The notes under the pieces: model-generated
What the model was told of the DNA's origin: nothing
The model's database searches: none
What the model saw: only the letters and a program-made list of their open reading frames with translations
Assembly: GCA_021737405.1 (NCBI GenBank)
Contig: JAIPEG010000004.1
Location: forward strand, 62,001 to 126,000
Direction of reading: 5' to 3'
DNA: 64,000 nt
DNA from: Bacteriovoracaceae bacterium
GTDB lineage: Bacteria > Bdellovibrionota > Bacteriovoracia > Bacteriovoracales > Bacteriovoracaceae
Made by a program: the position numbers and the translations under genes
In this document: one piece after another, positions 28,315 to 36,258 of the stretch
How the letters are laid out: each line of letters starts with the position of its first letter
Position numbering within the stretch: position 1 is the first letter of the stretch

Positions 28315-29102
28315 GAGTTTTAACCCTTGTTCTCCTTCTGTCCCTAACTTCAAGAGCTTTTGCAAAAGAGTTTTTTATCCAAATTAAAAACGTAAAATAC
28401 ACTCTTGAAGTTATTCCTGAGGTCCACGGTATCGCAACAGATGCCTTTGTTGATCTTCAAAACATGGGAAAAAGTGAAATCCTTAAAGAATCAGTCGAAG
28501 GAATAGTGACGAACTTTAACAGCTACCAAAGTGATGATGACTCTAGTGATAACCAGGTGGTAGGTGATGTTAATACTGACGTTACTGAGGTACATGACGC
28601 GGATAAGTTTTTGTCATGCCTAATTGATGTTAGTGAATTCTTGACCGTAAAAAAAGTAAGAAAGTCCAAGGCCATTGAAGACACCTTGGCCGATACTTTT
28701 CTTGTAAAAAAGAGAGGTCTCAACAATGGGCTATGCTCTAGTCATTTAGGGGAGAGTTTTAATTTTATCGATGATGATTCTCTCCTGTTGGTGATTCAGG
28801 TTAAGAAAAAACTCTCAAATGTTGAATTTGAAAAGTTTTTTAGCTCCTTCTTAAAGAGTAAAGAAAAGCAAAAAGATATGAACAAGTACCTTGCCTACGA
28901 AATGATGGTTTCCGAGTGTGCCTTTGATGTCCTCTTAAATGGTAAACAACATATTGACTTTAATGCTTATAAAGAAAGGCTAATCGCTGAAGTTAAGGCA
29001 TCAGAGTCTCTCTTTGAAGAAAAATACAAAGCTCAAAATCACCTTTTTGAGGTCAAACCAACGACAGATAAATTAGTGAAGACCATTGAGGAGCTTGAAT
29101 GA
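28311..29102 (+). CDS. Exported protein of unknown function
   Basis: This 263-aa protein has a signal peptide (VLTLVLLLSLTSRAFA). The mature part is acidic with a Asp/Ser-rich stretch near residue 70 (QSDDDSSDNQ) and helices at the end. It contains a few Cys and no known motif. ATGA overlaps join it to genes on both sides, so it is translated as part of the same unit as the hairpin protein and the polymorphic toxin. Confidence 0.72.
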   Translation: MRVLTLVLLLSLTSRAFAKEFFIQIKNVKYTLEVIPEVHGIATDAFVDLQNMGKSEILKESVEGIVTNFNSYQSDDDSSDNQVVGDVNTDVTEVHDADKFLSCLIDVSEFLTVKKVRKSKAIEDTLADTFLVKKRGLNNGLCSSHLGESFNFIDDDSLLLVIQVKKKLSNVEFEKFFSSFLKSKEKQKDMNKYLAYEMMVSECAFDVLLNGKQHIDFNAYKERLIAEVKASESLFEEKYKAQNHLFEVKPTTDKLVKTIEELE

Positions 29103-30940
29103 AGTTTTTAGTTTTAAGTCTTCTTTTAAGTTTTATTGCAGGGATGACTAATCTTTGGGCCCAAGACTACGATATTTATGGCAATTATATTGGCAATACT
29201 TTTACTATAGAGTTTCGCCCTCAAATCAATTACGGGGATCAGCGCCAAGGTGAGCAAAACCGAGTTAATAATTACTACGTTCCTGACGTTAATATATCGG
29301 GGCAAATCGTCTCTAGTATTCAAGGATCATCAAATTCTCTCCAAACGAGAATTAATCAAAGTAATGCCGACTATATAAACTTTGGGGATAACTTTTCCCA
29401 GTTTATGACTCAAGTCGGAGCAGGTCTCAATGGCTCCCTGCAAGGAGAGTTTGTTAACAACGTCCTCGCTAGCACTGGTAAAGTTGGCGCCAATCAAATC
29501 GTCCCAGTAGTGCCTTATCTCGATGATATGCCTGCTGTTGACCTAGGAAACCTTCCAGAGAGTCATGGAAAACTTAACCGTGCTCGACTCCAGGCCTCTA
29601 AGTTTTTTGATGATCTTTATAAACGTTGTGAAAACCAAAACTGTAACAGCGCTGGGGCCCTGGGTTTACAACGGGGCGTAAATAACCTGCTGGAGCAGGC
29701 CATCGAAAATGGTAAAAATGCTGCTGTCTTGAGCTCCTGGGGAGAAGATACCAGTGCCTATGAAGCTTCCCTTGATAACATCAATGAGCTTCTTGAAAAT
29801 CCTACGCCAGAAGATGTCCTCGCAGAAGCTCTTAAACAAGAGCGTCTTAAAGAGCAGTTGCAAGATTTTTACGAGGAATGGGGCGTGCCTTGGAATGAGG
29901 TTGAATCCAATTCTAATTTAAGTGATGTTGAACAACTTGCTGATAATGTTTTTGAGCTTAAAAAGTGTATTGCTTTAGGAAATTGTGACCTCGCTCCGAT
30001 GGAGATTAGTGGTGAACACCAAAATGTTAAAAAGCAATTTAATGGCCTTTTAAAGACCCAAAAGAGAGTAGTTGATTTTGACGGAAACCCTCTTTATAAA
30101 AATGCAGCAAGCGACTTCTTAGGCCAGTCTTCAAATAGTCTTGCTTTCGGGGATCTTGTTAATTCTAAAAAGTTAGAAGATGTTTCAAACGCCCTTATCG
30201 ATATTGGTCTTGGACTTACTCCGGGAGTAAGTGTTGCTAAAGATGTCTATGAACTCATTACCGGCAAAAGTTTAGTTACTGGTGAAGAGCTAAGCATTGT
30301 TGACCGTACTCTCGCAGGTATTGGTATCTTGACTCTTGGTGGATCCAATTACCTCAAGGCCGGTGTTAAAACTCTCGGAAAGCTTGGTCCTCTGGCCAAG
30401 GCAGGTCTCGGCAAAGCTCTCGATATGGGTGCAGGTGCAATTCGCGCTTCAAAGCGAGTGATCGCTGATCTCGGTGCGGATAAATTCACCAAAATCATGC
30501 GCCTACCTAAAAATCAGCGTCCCGATCCGACAACATATCTAAAAGAAAGTTATATAACAGAACACTTGAGTAAGTTTAATGAGGGGGCCTCTCGCTTTAT
30601 GAGAAAAAGTATTTTTGACAGGTACGGCCCCGCTCAAATAGATGGTACCGCCTTTATGGTAACCAAATCTGAAGCTGAGAGTATTTTGGCCAAGACTGGT
30701 GGTGATCCTCGCGCCCTTGAAGAGATTCTTGCCCTTAAACCAGGAGCTCTTGAAAATGATCGCCTTATTAGGATTGATGTAAAGAACCCAAGAGATTTTA
30801 ATGTGAGAATTCCAAGTGGAAGAGAAGCGGGGGCAAATCCCTTATGGATTCCTGGTGGAAAACTTCCGGATGGTAGCCTAGAAGCGGTTATTGACCTGGG
30901 AGATGCACCTGCTGGTTCCTTTGATATTACTGAACTATAA
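29099..30940 (+). CDS. Sec-exported polymorphic toxin with PT-TG pre-toxin domain
   Basis: This 613-aa protein has a signal peptide (LSLLLSFIAGMTNLWA). The N-terminal ~350 residues are of unknown fold. A pre-toxin PT-TG domain at ~365-415 shows the 'TG' hallmark (LITGKSLVTGEELSIVDR, then LAGIGILTLGG). The C-terminal ~130 residues ('SIFDRYGPAQIDGTAFM', 'GANPLWIPGGKLPDGSLEA') look like a polymorphic-toxin effector tip; I cannot name its activity. A small acidic gene follows 7 bases later in the position of an immunity gene. Unusually, it sits inside an operon of envelope proteins rather than with a T6SS/CDI/WXG system. Confidence 0.78.
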   Translation: MKFLVLSLLLSFIAGMTNLWAQDYDIYGNYIGNTFTIEFRPQINYGDQRQGEQNRVNNYYVPDVNISGQIVSSIQGSSNSLQTRINQSNADYINFGDNFSQFMTQVGAGLNGSLQGEFVNNVLASTGKVGANQIVPVVPYLDDMPAVDLGNLPESHGKLNRARLQASKFFDDLYKRCENQNCNSAGALGLQRGVNNLLEQAIENGKNAAVLSSWGEDTSAYEASLDNINELLENPTPEDVLAEALKQERLKEQLQDFYEEWGVPWNEVESNSNLSDVEQLADNVFELKKCIALGNCDLAPMEISGEHQNVKKQFNGLLKTQKRVVDFDGNPLYKNAASDFLGQSSNSLAFGDLVNSKKLEDVSNALIDIGLGLTPGVSVAKDVYELITGKSLVTGEELSIVDRTLAGIGILTLGGSNYLKAGVKTLGKLGPLAKAGLGKALDMGAGAIRASKRVIADLGADKFTKIMRLPKNQRPDPTTYLKESYITEHLSKFNEGASRFMRKSIFDRYGPAQIDGTAFMVTKSEAESILAKTGGDPRALEEILALKPGALENDRLIRIDVKNPRDFNVRIPSGREAGANPLWIPGGKLPDGSLEAVIDLGDAPAGSFDITEL

Positions 30941-30947
30941 TTTTGAT

Positions 30948-31214
30948 ATGAAGTTTAAATATACAAAATTTTCAAAAGAACTTCGCTTCACTATCGGTGT
31001 CGAAGAAGAAAGCGGTCTCTATTTTTTGTCTTTTCCTGTGAACTCCTCACGATTTGCAGATGATGAAGAGTACTATGAGATTAGCGAGGAAGAGTATAAG
31101 AGCTTTTCTGAAGATTTAAATAATGGTGTTGAACTTTTGAACAGGTGCAAGAAAAGACAAGAGGACTCACGTCTTTTAAGTCCACCATCCGATCCACGAG
31201 GGGAGCCATGTTAA
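30948..31214 (+). CDS. Probable immunity protein for the upstream toxin
   Basis: The 88-aa form from ATG 30948 (MKFKYTKFSK) is preferred; the track's start lies inside the toxin gene. It is small and acidic, and has no signal peptide, as expected for a cytoplasmic immunity protein. The 'LYFLSFPV...DDEEYYEISEEEYKSF' pattern with a terminal 'RCKKRQ' segment resembles small proteins that follow polymorphic toxin tips. This is recalled resemblance, not a search. It overlaps the next gene's start (ATGTTAA). Confidence 0.65.
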   Translation: MKFKYTKFSKELRFTIGVEEESGLYFLSFPVNSSRFADDEEYYEISEEEYKSFSEDLNNGVELLNRCKKRQEDSRLLSPPSDPRGEPC

Positions 31215-31525
31215 AAGTTATTCTGCTGTCATTTCTTTCCCTTCAAGCTCATGGTGCTTATTCTCTTTGTCAGAATGAAGAGATGGTTATTCGCTTTGAA
31301 GGAGAACGTATTTTTCATGTGTCCGGAAAAGGTCACGAGTTTAAAGTCGAAAATCCTAAGATTGAGATTTTCTCTAACAAAACAACTTATTTGGGTAAGG
31401 TGGCTTACAAGAAAGATTTCGGCAATCGTACCGCCCGTTTAAGCATCAAAAAGAATGGCTCGGCCACTCTAGTCCTAGAAATGGCCAACAGGGCACCTCT
31501 TACGGCCAAACTCACCTGTAAATAG
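31208..31525 (+). CDS. Small exported protein
   Basis: Start ATG 31208 (MLKVILLSFLSLQAHG) is preceded by GGGGAG and gives a signal peptide; the track's upstream start is inside the immunity gene. The mature ~87 residues are basic and beta-rich, with one likely disulphide (Cys in SLCQ and final CK). It overlaps the immunity gene by 7 bases. No family recognised. Confidence 0.65.
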   Translation: MLKVILLSFLSLQAHGAYSLCQNEEMVIRFEGERIFHVSGKGHEFKVENPKIEIFSNKTTYLGKVAYKKDFGNRTARLSIKKNGSATLVLEMANRAPLTAKLTCK

Positions 31526-31530
31526 TCTAA

Positions 31531-31563
31531 ACACCTGACTTTAGGTGTAAAATCTTTACACCT
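31531..31563 (+). promoter_or_regulatory. Mutually exclusive hairpins inside the operon
   Basis: ACACCT (31531-31536) can pair with AGGTGT (31543-31548). The same AGGTGTAAA (31543-31551) forms a perfect 9-bp inverted repeat with TTTACACCT (31555-31563). Two competing hairpins in the 76-base gap between the toxin/immunity part and the Glt-like part could tune read-through or mRNA stability. There is no long T-run, so a classical terminator is doubtful. Confidence 0.45.
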
Positions 31564-31601
31564 TGCGTTAGTAGTTCTTAAATTTATGGTATTGAAAGCT
31601 A

Positions 31602-32204
31602 ATGAAATTAGTAATTTGGCCCCTATTCTTGCTCTTGGGTTTTTCGCTTAATGCCGCCGAACCAATGACCTATGGTGACCTTTATCTCGTTGAAGATGTC
31701 TTCAAATACAAGCATGAAGCCTACCTCAGTTACACCAGTGAATTAGATAACTCTTTTGAGAACGTCAGCGGGGTTGCCTTTAACTACAACTATTTTTTAC
31801 ATAAGAATTTTCAAGTAGGCGTGCGCGTGAGCACTCTAAGTTCAAGTGCTTCCGATACAGCAAAACTCTTTAACGGCACATCAGTTCAATTGGTTGGTCC
31901 TGAAAGTTCTTTTGGTGCCGTTGCTACTTTTATTCCTTTTAGAGGTCACGTTAACTTCCTAAGTAAGGCTTCGCTTCCTTTTGATTTGGCGGTGAATGCT
32001 TCTTACGGTCAGTATAACTACGAAAACAAAAATGGCTTTTATCAAAATGATGGCAACTATTACTCAATGGGAGTTCGTCAAACTATCGAAGTTTACAAAG
32101 ACTGGTTTGCTTCTTTGGAAGTTAATCATACCGTGAGAACTCAACGAACAGATTTTGATACTAGCATTAACTCTCTCCACTTTGGTGCGGGGATGAGATG
32201 GTAA
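31602..32204 (+). CDS. Outer-membrane beta-barrel protein (myxobacterial OMP-like)
   Basis: This 200-aa protein has a signal peptide (VIWPLFLLLGFSLNA) and then alternating amphipathic strands ending in an aromatic residue (FGAGMRW), the BAM recognition signal. Segments such as 'KNFQVGVRVSTLSS' match the small OMP barrels found in delta-proteobacterial gliding (Glt/Agl) operons. It overlaps the next TPR gene by 7 bases. It is probably the OM part of the module completed by the AgmX protein. Confidence 0.72.
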   Translation: MKLVIWPLFLLLGFSLNAAEPMTYGDLYLVEDVFKYKHEAYLSYTSELDNSFENVSGVAFNYNYFLHKNFQVGVRVSTLSSSASDTAKLFNGTSVQLVGPESSFGAVATFIPFRGHVNFLSKASLPFDLAVNASYGQYNYENKNGFYQNDGNYYSMGVRQTIEVYKDWFASLEVNHTVRTQRTDFDTSINSLHFGAGMRW

Positions 32205-32755
32205 AAAGAATTCTCTTTTGCTTCACATTGTGCTTACTAAATGTTCAGGCGGAAGACATGGTGAACTCTGCTATAGATGAGTACCAGAAAGGAAACTCAC
32301 AACAAGCAATTTCCATATTAAAAGAAATTTCTCCTAACTCTGGCCAGTTCAAACGCTCTGTGGAGACTCTGATAAAGATTTATTACAAAGAAGGTGTATG
32401 GGCGCGTGTCTTTGGTCTTGGTACCTGGTATCGCCACCAGTTTAATAATCATGCTGACTTTTCAATGGACGTGGCCTCTCTGGAGGTACTTGCTCTTGCT
32501 CAAAACTGTCGTTATGGGATCGCTGAGCAGCTCCTTAAGTCACTGGAAGCCGTTCATGGGCAAAAACAGGCCTATCAAAATTTAAAAGAGAATTTTAAAG
32601 TGGCCAAAAACTATGGTCTTAAAGAAAGTGCTGAACGTGAAACTAAACTTAACAAGGTAACTGGCGAGCGCTGGAAGCTTGATAAGGATGAGTTTGGTCG
32701 GCTTGGTGATCCCTTTCGTCTGGAAGTGGAATTGGAGAACAAATGCAAAAGTTAG
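32198..32755 (+). CDS. Exported TPR-like protein
   Basis: This 185-aa protein has a signal peptide (ILFCFTLCLLNVQA) followed by helical repeats ('AIDEYQKGNSQQAISILKEI', 'SVETLIKIYYKEGVW', 'LEVLALAQNCRYGIAEQLLK') with TPR-like spacing. It is likely a periplasmic scaffold between the barrel and other components. It overlaps the genes on both sides (7 and 13 bases), showing tight translational coupling in the module. Confidence 0.68.
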   Translation: MVKRILFCFTLCLLNVQAEDMVNSAIDEYQKGNSQQAISILKEISPNSGQFKRSVETLIKIYYKEGVWARVFGLGTWYRHQFNNHADFSMDVASLEVLALAQNCRYGIAEQLLKSLEAVHGQKQAYQNLKENFKVAKNYGLKESAERETKLNKVTGERWKLDKDEFGRLGDPFRLEVELENKCKS

Positions 32756-34488
32756 CGGTTCTCTTACTTTTCCTATTTTCAAGTTCTTTGCGGGCCAACG
32801 TTGAAGAAGCCCTTGTTTTGTTAAAAAGTGACAAAGAAAAGGCTATCAAGATTCTTGAGAAGGAATTCGATGAAGAAGAAAGCGTTCAAAAACGTGCAGA
32901 AATCTCTTATTTGATTAGTCTGGACCCCTCTCAAAATACTGAGAAGTCGATGGATTACTATGTTAAAAACACTCTTCTTAATCATAAGGACCTTGAGGAA
33001 AAAGAGCGTTACCGTCTTTATCGTTATCTAGCGGAGCTTAGTTTTAAGAAAGGGGATCTAAAGACGGCCTTAAAGAATTATGAGCTAGTGCTTACGAGAC
33101 CAGAGTTTATTAAAGGGATTGAGGATTATTTAACCCTCCAAAAGGCGTGGGTTCTTATTAACCTGAATCGTTACAGTGAGGCGAGCAAATCTCTTGCTTC
33201 CTATTTAAAAACAGAAAGCGGCAAGCTCCAAGATATTATGTCGCACGACTTAGGCAAATTCATGGCCGAAAGCTTAAATATGAAAGAGATAGGAAAAGGC
33301 CAAAGAGATCAAATTAGAAAAGTGGCCAAGTCTCTAGAAGTTAAATCCCAGGAGTTTTATGCGGGCCTGATGTCAGGCTTAAATCGAGGTGGAGATAAAA
33401 AAGGTAAGAGAGAACGTTTTGAGAAGTTCGTTGTTAATTCTGGTAATTATGATGCCTTTTATGAGTATGCACTTCTCAATAATAAGTTTCAAAAGAAAGG
33501 CTCTTGTGATTTTCTTGATTGGAAATTACCGTCCACTGTTTCTGCAGAAGTCGCGACTTTAATGGTAAAAAAATCATTTGCTTGCGATAAGCGAGAAAAG
33601 GACGTTTTGAGAGTTTCTCAGTTTGTCGCAAGACAGGGCCATCGCGGCCTTGAGTTGGCCCTCGTGCAAGAAAAGTTAGGTCTTGGCACAGTTTGTGAAA
33701 CGGCCTTAGATCTTTTAAAGGATGACACTGATAAGCTCGATCAGTTGCTAAAAATCACCGGTAAGCACTGTCATAATGAAAAACATCAAAAGACATATCT
33801 GGCTAAATGGAGCAGTCTTTCTCCAGCACTTAAAGACTCACTTCCGCAAAACTCTGAAGCTCTTTATTTAAAGACCATCGAGAGCTACCAAAATGATAAA
33901 AAGGGGCTCAACGAAAACCTTGTGGCCTTAAAAGATAAGCTTGACTCTTTTGGACCTTCTAAAAAAAGGAACCTTTTGGTGATGGCCTTTGAAGAAAACA
34001 ATATAGAAATCGCCGCTCTTTGGCTCAAAGGAAACCCTGAGCTTCTTTACCATGCTCGCATCTATCCTTTAGCGATGAATAAGGCGAAGGAGCTCGGAGC
34101 AATTCACGATGATCCGATCCTTACTTTTTTGCGCCAGGATATTAGCTCTGAGGCGATTTCTTTTAAAAGAAAAGATCTTATGCGTGTCAAAGGGTTTATT
34201 TCTAAGGAAGCTTACAAGAATTTAAAACTCTATCGTGAGCTAGCTGTGGCTAATTGGGAGGCGGCGCGTATGAAGACTCTAAAGGCTCAAGACAGTTTCT
34301 TCTTTAAGTCAAAGCGTATCGTAAAACAGCTGTCCAATCACAAGTGGCTTAACGAGGATTTGAAAAGGCGTTTTCTCACGACTTTTAAGGGAACTCTTAA
34401 GAATGGCACGAATACCCTCAATCGCCATCAGACAGAGATTTCAAAGACTCTCAAGGGAGTCTTAGAAAAATGGGAGGCATCACTATGA
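32743..34488 (+). CDS. Large exported TPR protein
   Basis: This 581-aa protein has a signal peptide (LAVLLLFLFSSSLRA). It is almost wholly helical, with recognisable TPRs in the first third ('YRLYRYLAELSFKKGDLKTALKNYELVL', 'LQKAWVLINLNRYSEASKSL'). Later repeats are degenerate. Glt/Agl gliding operons also carry TPR periplasmic proteins (AglT, AgmU/GltD), but assignment to one of them is not possible by eye. It ends with an ATGA overlap with the next gene. Confidence 0.72.
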   Translation: MQKLAVLLLFLFSSSLRANVEEALVLLKSDKEKAIKILEKEFDEEESVQKRAEISYLISLDPSQNTEKSMDYYVKNTLLNHKDLEEKERYRLYRYLAELSFKKGDLKTALKNYELVLTRPEFIKGIEDYLTLQKAWVLINLNRYSEASKSLASYLKTESGKLQDIMSHDLGKFMAESLNMKEIGKGQRDQIRKVAKSLEVKSQEFYAGLMSGLNRGGDKKGKRERFEKFVVNSGNYDAFYEYALLNNKFQKKGSCDFLDWKLPSTVSAEVATLMVKKSFACDKREKDVLRVSQFVARQGHRGLELALVQEKLGLGTVCETALDLLKDDTDKLDQLLKITGKHCHNEKHQKTYLAKWSSLSPALKDSLPQNSEALYLKTIESYQNDKKGLNENLVALKDKLDSFGPSKKRNLLVMAFEENNIEIAALWLKGNPELLYHARIYPLAMNKAKELGAIHDDPILTFLRQDISSEAISFKRKDLMRVKGFISKEAYKNLKLYRELAVANWEAARMKTLKAQDSFFFKSKRIVKQLSNHKWLNEDLKRRFLTTFKGTLKNGTNTLNRHQTEISKTLKGVLEKWEASL

Positions 34489-34754
34489 AAGTCCTATTTT
34501 TACTTTTGATGAGCTTGCCCGCCCTTGGGCAATCGGTGATAGACCTTGGAAACCTCGAAATTGAAGGAGAGGTACGCAGACCCATGATTAATCTCTTTCA
34601 AAACCCGATGCAAATGAATGACAGTTATAAGCTTTTTGCTCAAAACCAAGTATTGAAGCTTGAGGTAGATCTCAGCACTTTATCAACGATTGAAACCAAT
34701 AATAAGGCCAAGTCTCTTGATGATTTTGAAAAACAGGCCATGAGTCTGAGGTAA
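34485..34754 (+). CDS. Small exported protein of the Glt-like module
   Basis: This 89-aa protein starts at ATG 34485, overlapping the upstream stop (ATGA), with GGAGG 8 bases before; the track's start is 5 codons earlier. The signal peptide is VLFLLLMSLPALG, and the mature part is 'QSVIDLGNLEIEGEVRRPMI...'. Such short 'LGxLxIEGExRxP' proteins, with a strand that could dock on a partner, commonly accompany AgmX/TonB-type proteins (recalled). Function unknown. Confidence 0.65.
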   Translation: MKVLFLLLMSLPALGQSVIDLGNLEIEGEVRRPMINLFQNPMQMNDSYKLFAQNQVLKLEVDLSTLSTIETNNKAKSLDDFEKQAMSLR

Positions 34755-34759
34755 GAGAT

Positions 34760-35449
34760 ATGTATAAGTATAATAAGACATTTACTTTTTCGATTACATT
34801 CAATGAAAAGCACGCTTTTATAGGACTTGTGTTGCTTTTTCATGCGGTCATGCTTGCCACTCACTTTAGTTACAAGCTTGCACCTGGTAATTTTATGGCG
34901 ACGGCCAAAGAAAAAGCATTTGGTGAGGAAGAAGAACAAAAGATAGCTGTTCGTTTAACAAGTCGTCTGACTAATAACACCCGCGTGTCGCGATTTTTTC
35001 GTTATGCTAAAGGCGTAAAGGATATCAAAACCTCGGATGATCTCGTGGAAAGCCTTGGCCTTGGAGATCAAGCGGGGCTTGAAAGTGGTGATGATGCTTT
35101 AAGTAAACTTTCTCAATCGGAAATCAATGAACTTTTTGAGCAGCAACAAAAACTCTATCAAGAGGACGTCAAAGGCGTTCGTAAAATATTAGAGAAAAGT
35201 CGCGCGATTTATCAGGCCTGTTATGAAAAGGCCCTCCTGAAAGACCAGCTTCTTAACGGTGTTGGGAAACTCACTATTTTCATCAACTCTGGAAATGTGG
35301 TGAAGGTACAAAGTCTCTTTAAGGGTGATGGCCATAAAGGGGCTGTTTCAAGCCTTACAGACTGCCTCGATTCTAAGAGTAAGCGACTTAATATATCGAA
35401 AATTAAAGGTCATCACAAAGTTAATTTCAACCTCATGTTTAAAAGTTAA
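34760..35449 (+). CDS. AgmX/TonB-type energy-transducing protein
   Basis: This 229-aa protein has a short cytoplasmic N-terminus and a single membrane helix (AFIGLVLLFHAVMLATHF). A charged linker leads to a C-terminal domain of the AgmX/TonB class. The domain pattern is 'CYEKALL....LNGVGKLTIFINSGNVVKVQSL...SLTDCLDSK', with two conserved Cys and a terminal beta strand. In myxobacterial gliding, AgmX/GltJ-like proteins couple proton motors to envelope parts. No TolQ/ExbB-type motor gene is in the window. It is the last gene of the operon, followed by a terminator. Confidence 0.72.
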   Translation: MYKYNKTFTFSITFNEKHAFIGLVLLFHAVMLATHFSYKLAPGNFMATAKEKAFGEEEEQKIAVRLTSRLTNNTRVSRFFRYAKGVKDIKTSDDLVESLGLGDQAGLESGDDALSKLSQSEINELFEQQQKLYQEDVKGVRKILEKSRAIYQACYEKALLKDQLLNGVGKLTIFINSGNVVKVQSLFKGDGHKGAVSSLTDCLDSKSKRLNISKIKGHHKVNFNLMFKS

Positions 35450-35527
35450 AACCTAGTAACGCTTCGAAGGAGTGAGCTTTCTCACTTCCATGAAACGAAT
35501 CCCCGATTAATGAATCTAAATTTTGAG

Positions 35528-35562
35528 AAAAAAAAACCTCGGCGTAAACCGAGGCTTTTTTA
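35528..35562 (+). terminator. Bidirectional terminator after the operon
   Basis: CCTCGG cgtaaa CCGAGG flanked by A9 on the left and T6 on the right. It ends the 23.1-35.4 kb operon and lies 3 bases before the first tRNA-Glu 3'-end copy. The same terminator-then-tRNA-end order recurs at nearly every cassette junction. Confidence 0.85.
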
Positions 35563-35564
35563 TT

Positions 35565-35808
35565 TGGTACTCCCAAGGGGCATCGAGCGGCATTGGTTGC
35601 CAGTGGCAAGCAATGAAGCGCAGATGTTTGTGATTAAAGAGAAGCTAGACCGAAGGTCGCGGCTTCGCGAGTCCGGAGAGCGTAATGGGAAATCCTAGCG
35701 ACAACCCGAAGGGTTAAGCGTTCGATACCCCATGAATCGAATCCCCGATTAAAGAAACAGAACTATGAGCAAAAAAAAACCTCGACCGAAGCCGAGGTCT
35801 TTCAAATT
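35565..35808. repeat. Non-coding mini-unit, copy 1
   Basis: About 244 bp starting with an exact tRNA-Glu 3'-end core. It contains the conserved block of three small hairpins: GACC-gaa-GGTC, CGCG-gctt-CGCG and AACCC-gaa-GGGTT. The motif GAATCGAATCCCCGA and a terminator (ACCTCG.../CGAGGT, ~35771-35802) follow. Copies 2 and 3 at ~40041 and ~46195 share long identical stretches. The 62-aa ORF crossing it is an artefact. A partial tail of the same unit precedes it (~35459-35510). Confidence 0.75.
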
Positions 35809-35964
35809 TGGTACTCCCAAGGGGAATTCCATACACTAGTTTATTAACCTTTCAGAATCATTGCTTTCTCGAGGAATATTATCAACTTACCCTTTTTTTC
35901 GACTTCATCATATTTCATGAAACTTCATCGTAATTCACATATGGCCGTGAGCAAAGTGTGAGCA
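35809..35964. repeat. Attachment-site-like repeat, copy 1
   Basis: A 156-bp direct repeat. It has the tRNA-Glu 3'-end core, ~75 bp of conserved spacer (TTAACCTTTCAGAATCATTG...), 10-bp-phased TTCAT iterons (four units), then GTGAGCA-AAGT-GTGAGCA. It matches copies at 37251, 39578, 42213 and 43378 closely. It looks like a phage/island att site with core-type and arm-type binding sites. Confidence 0.8.
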
Positions 35965-35982
35965 GGTATGATAATGAAGGCC

Positions 35983-36258
35983 CTATTTCATGAATTCGAC
36001 AAAGAATTCAACTTTACCTCGAGGGCTAACTTTATGGAGAACTTCTGGCTCTACAACACCGTACCTTTGCTCTGACAAAAGAAGCTCTTCTGGTGGTTCT
36101 GTTTGGATTGTATACAAAAGCTTTCCTTTAATGACATTTATTTTCCCCCATGTACCTGGCTTTGTACTATGATCTTTGAGAAGTGCTTTAGGTATCGAAT
36201 CTTGGTCAAATACAGGGGTAGACTTATAGGAAGCGATATTTAATGGTAGCTCTTTCAT
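35983..36258 (-). CDS. DUF1971 domain protein
   Basis: This 91-aa single-domain protein shows the DUF1971 core: 'IPKALLKDHSTKPGTWGKINVIKGKLLY' and 'HKVSPRGKVEFFVEF'. It is a small cupin-like fold also found at the N-terminus of some TehB proteins. DUF1971 genes often sit with haemoglobins and NO-stress genes. Here it overlaps the truncated haemoglobin gene by 4 bases on the same strand. It belongs to the first gene cassette of the tRNA-Glu array. Confidence 0.85.
   Translation of the reverse strand: MKELPLNIASYKSTPVFDQDSIPKALLKDHSTKPGTWGKINVIKGKLLYTIQTEPPEELLLSEQRYGVVEPEVLHKVSPRGKVEFFVEFMK

Noticed and set aside
35510-35698. 62-aa ORF in the track
   Set aside because: It spans a terminator, the tRNA-Glu core and the structured mini-unit; the reading is incidental to repeated non-coding DNA.
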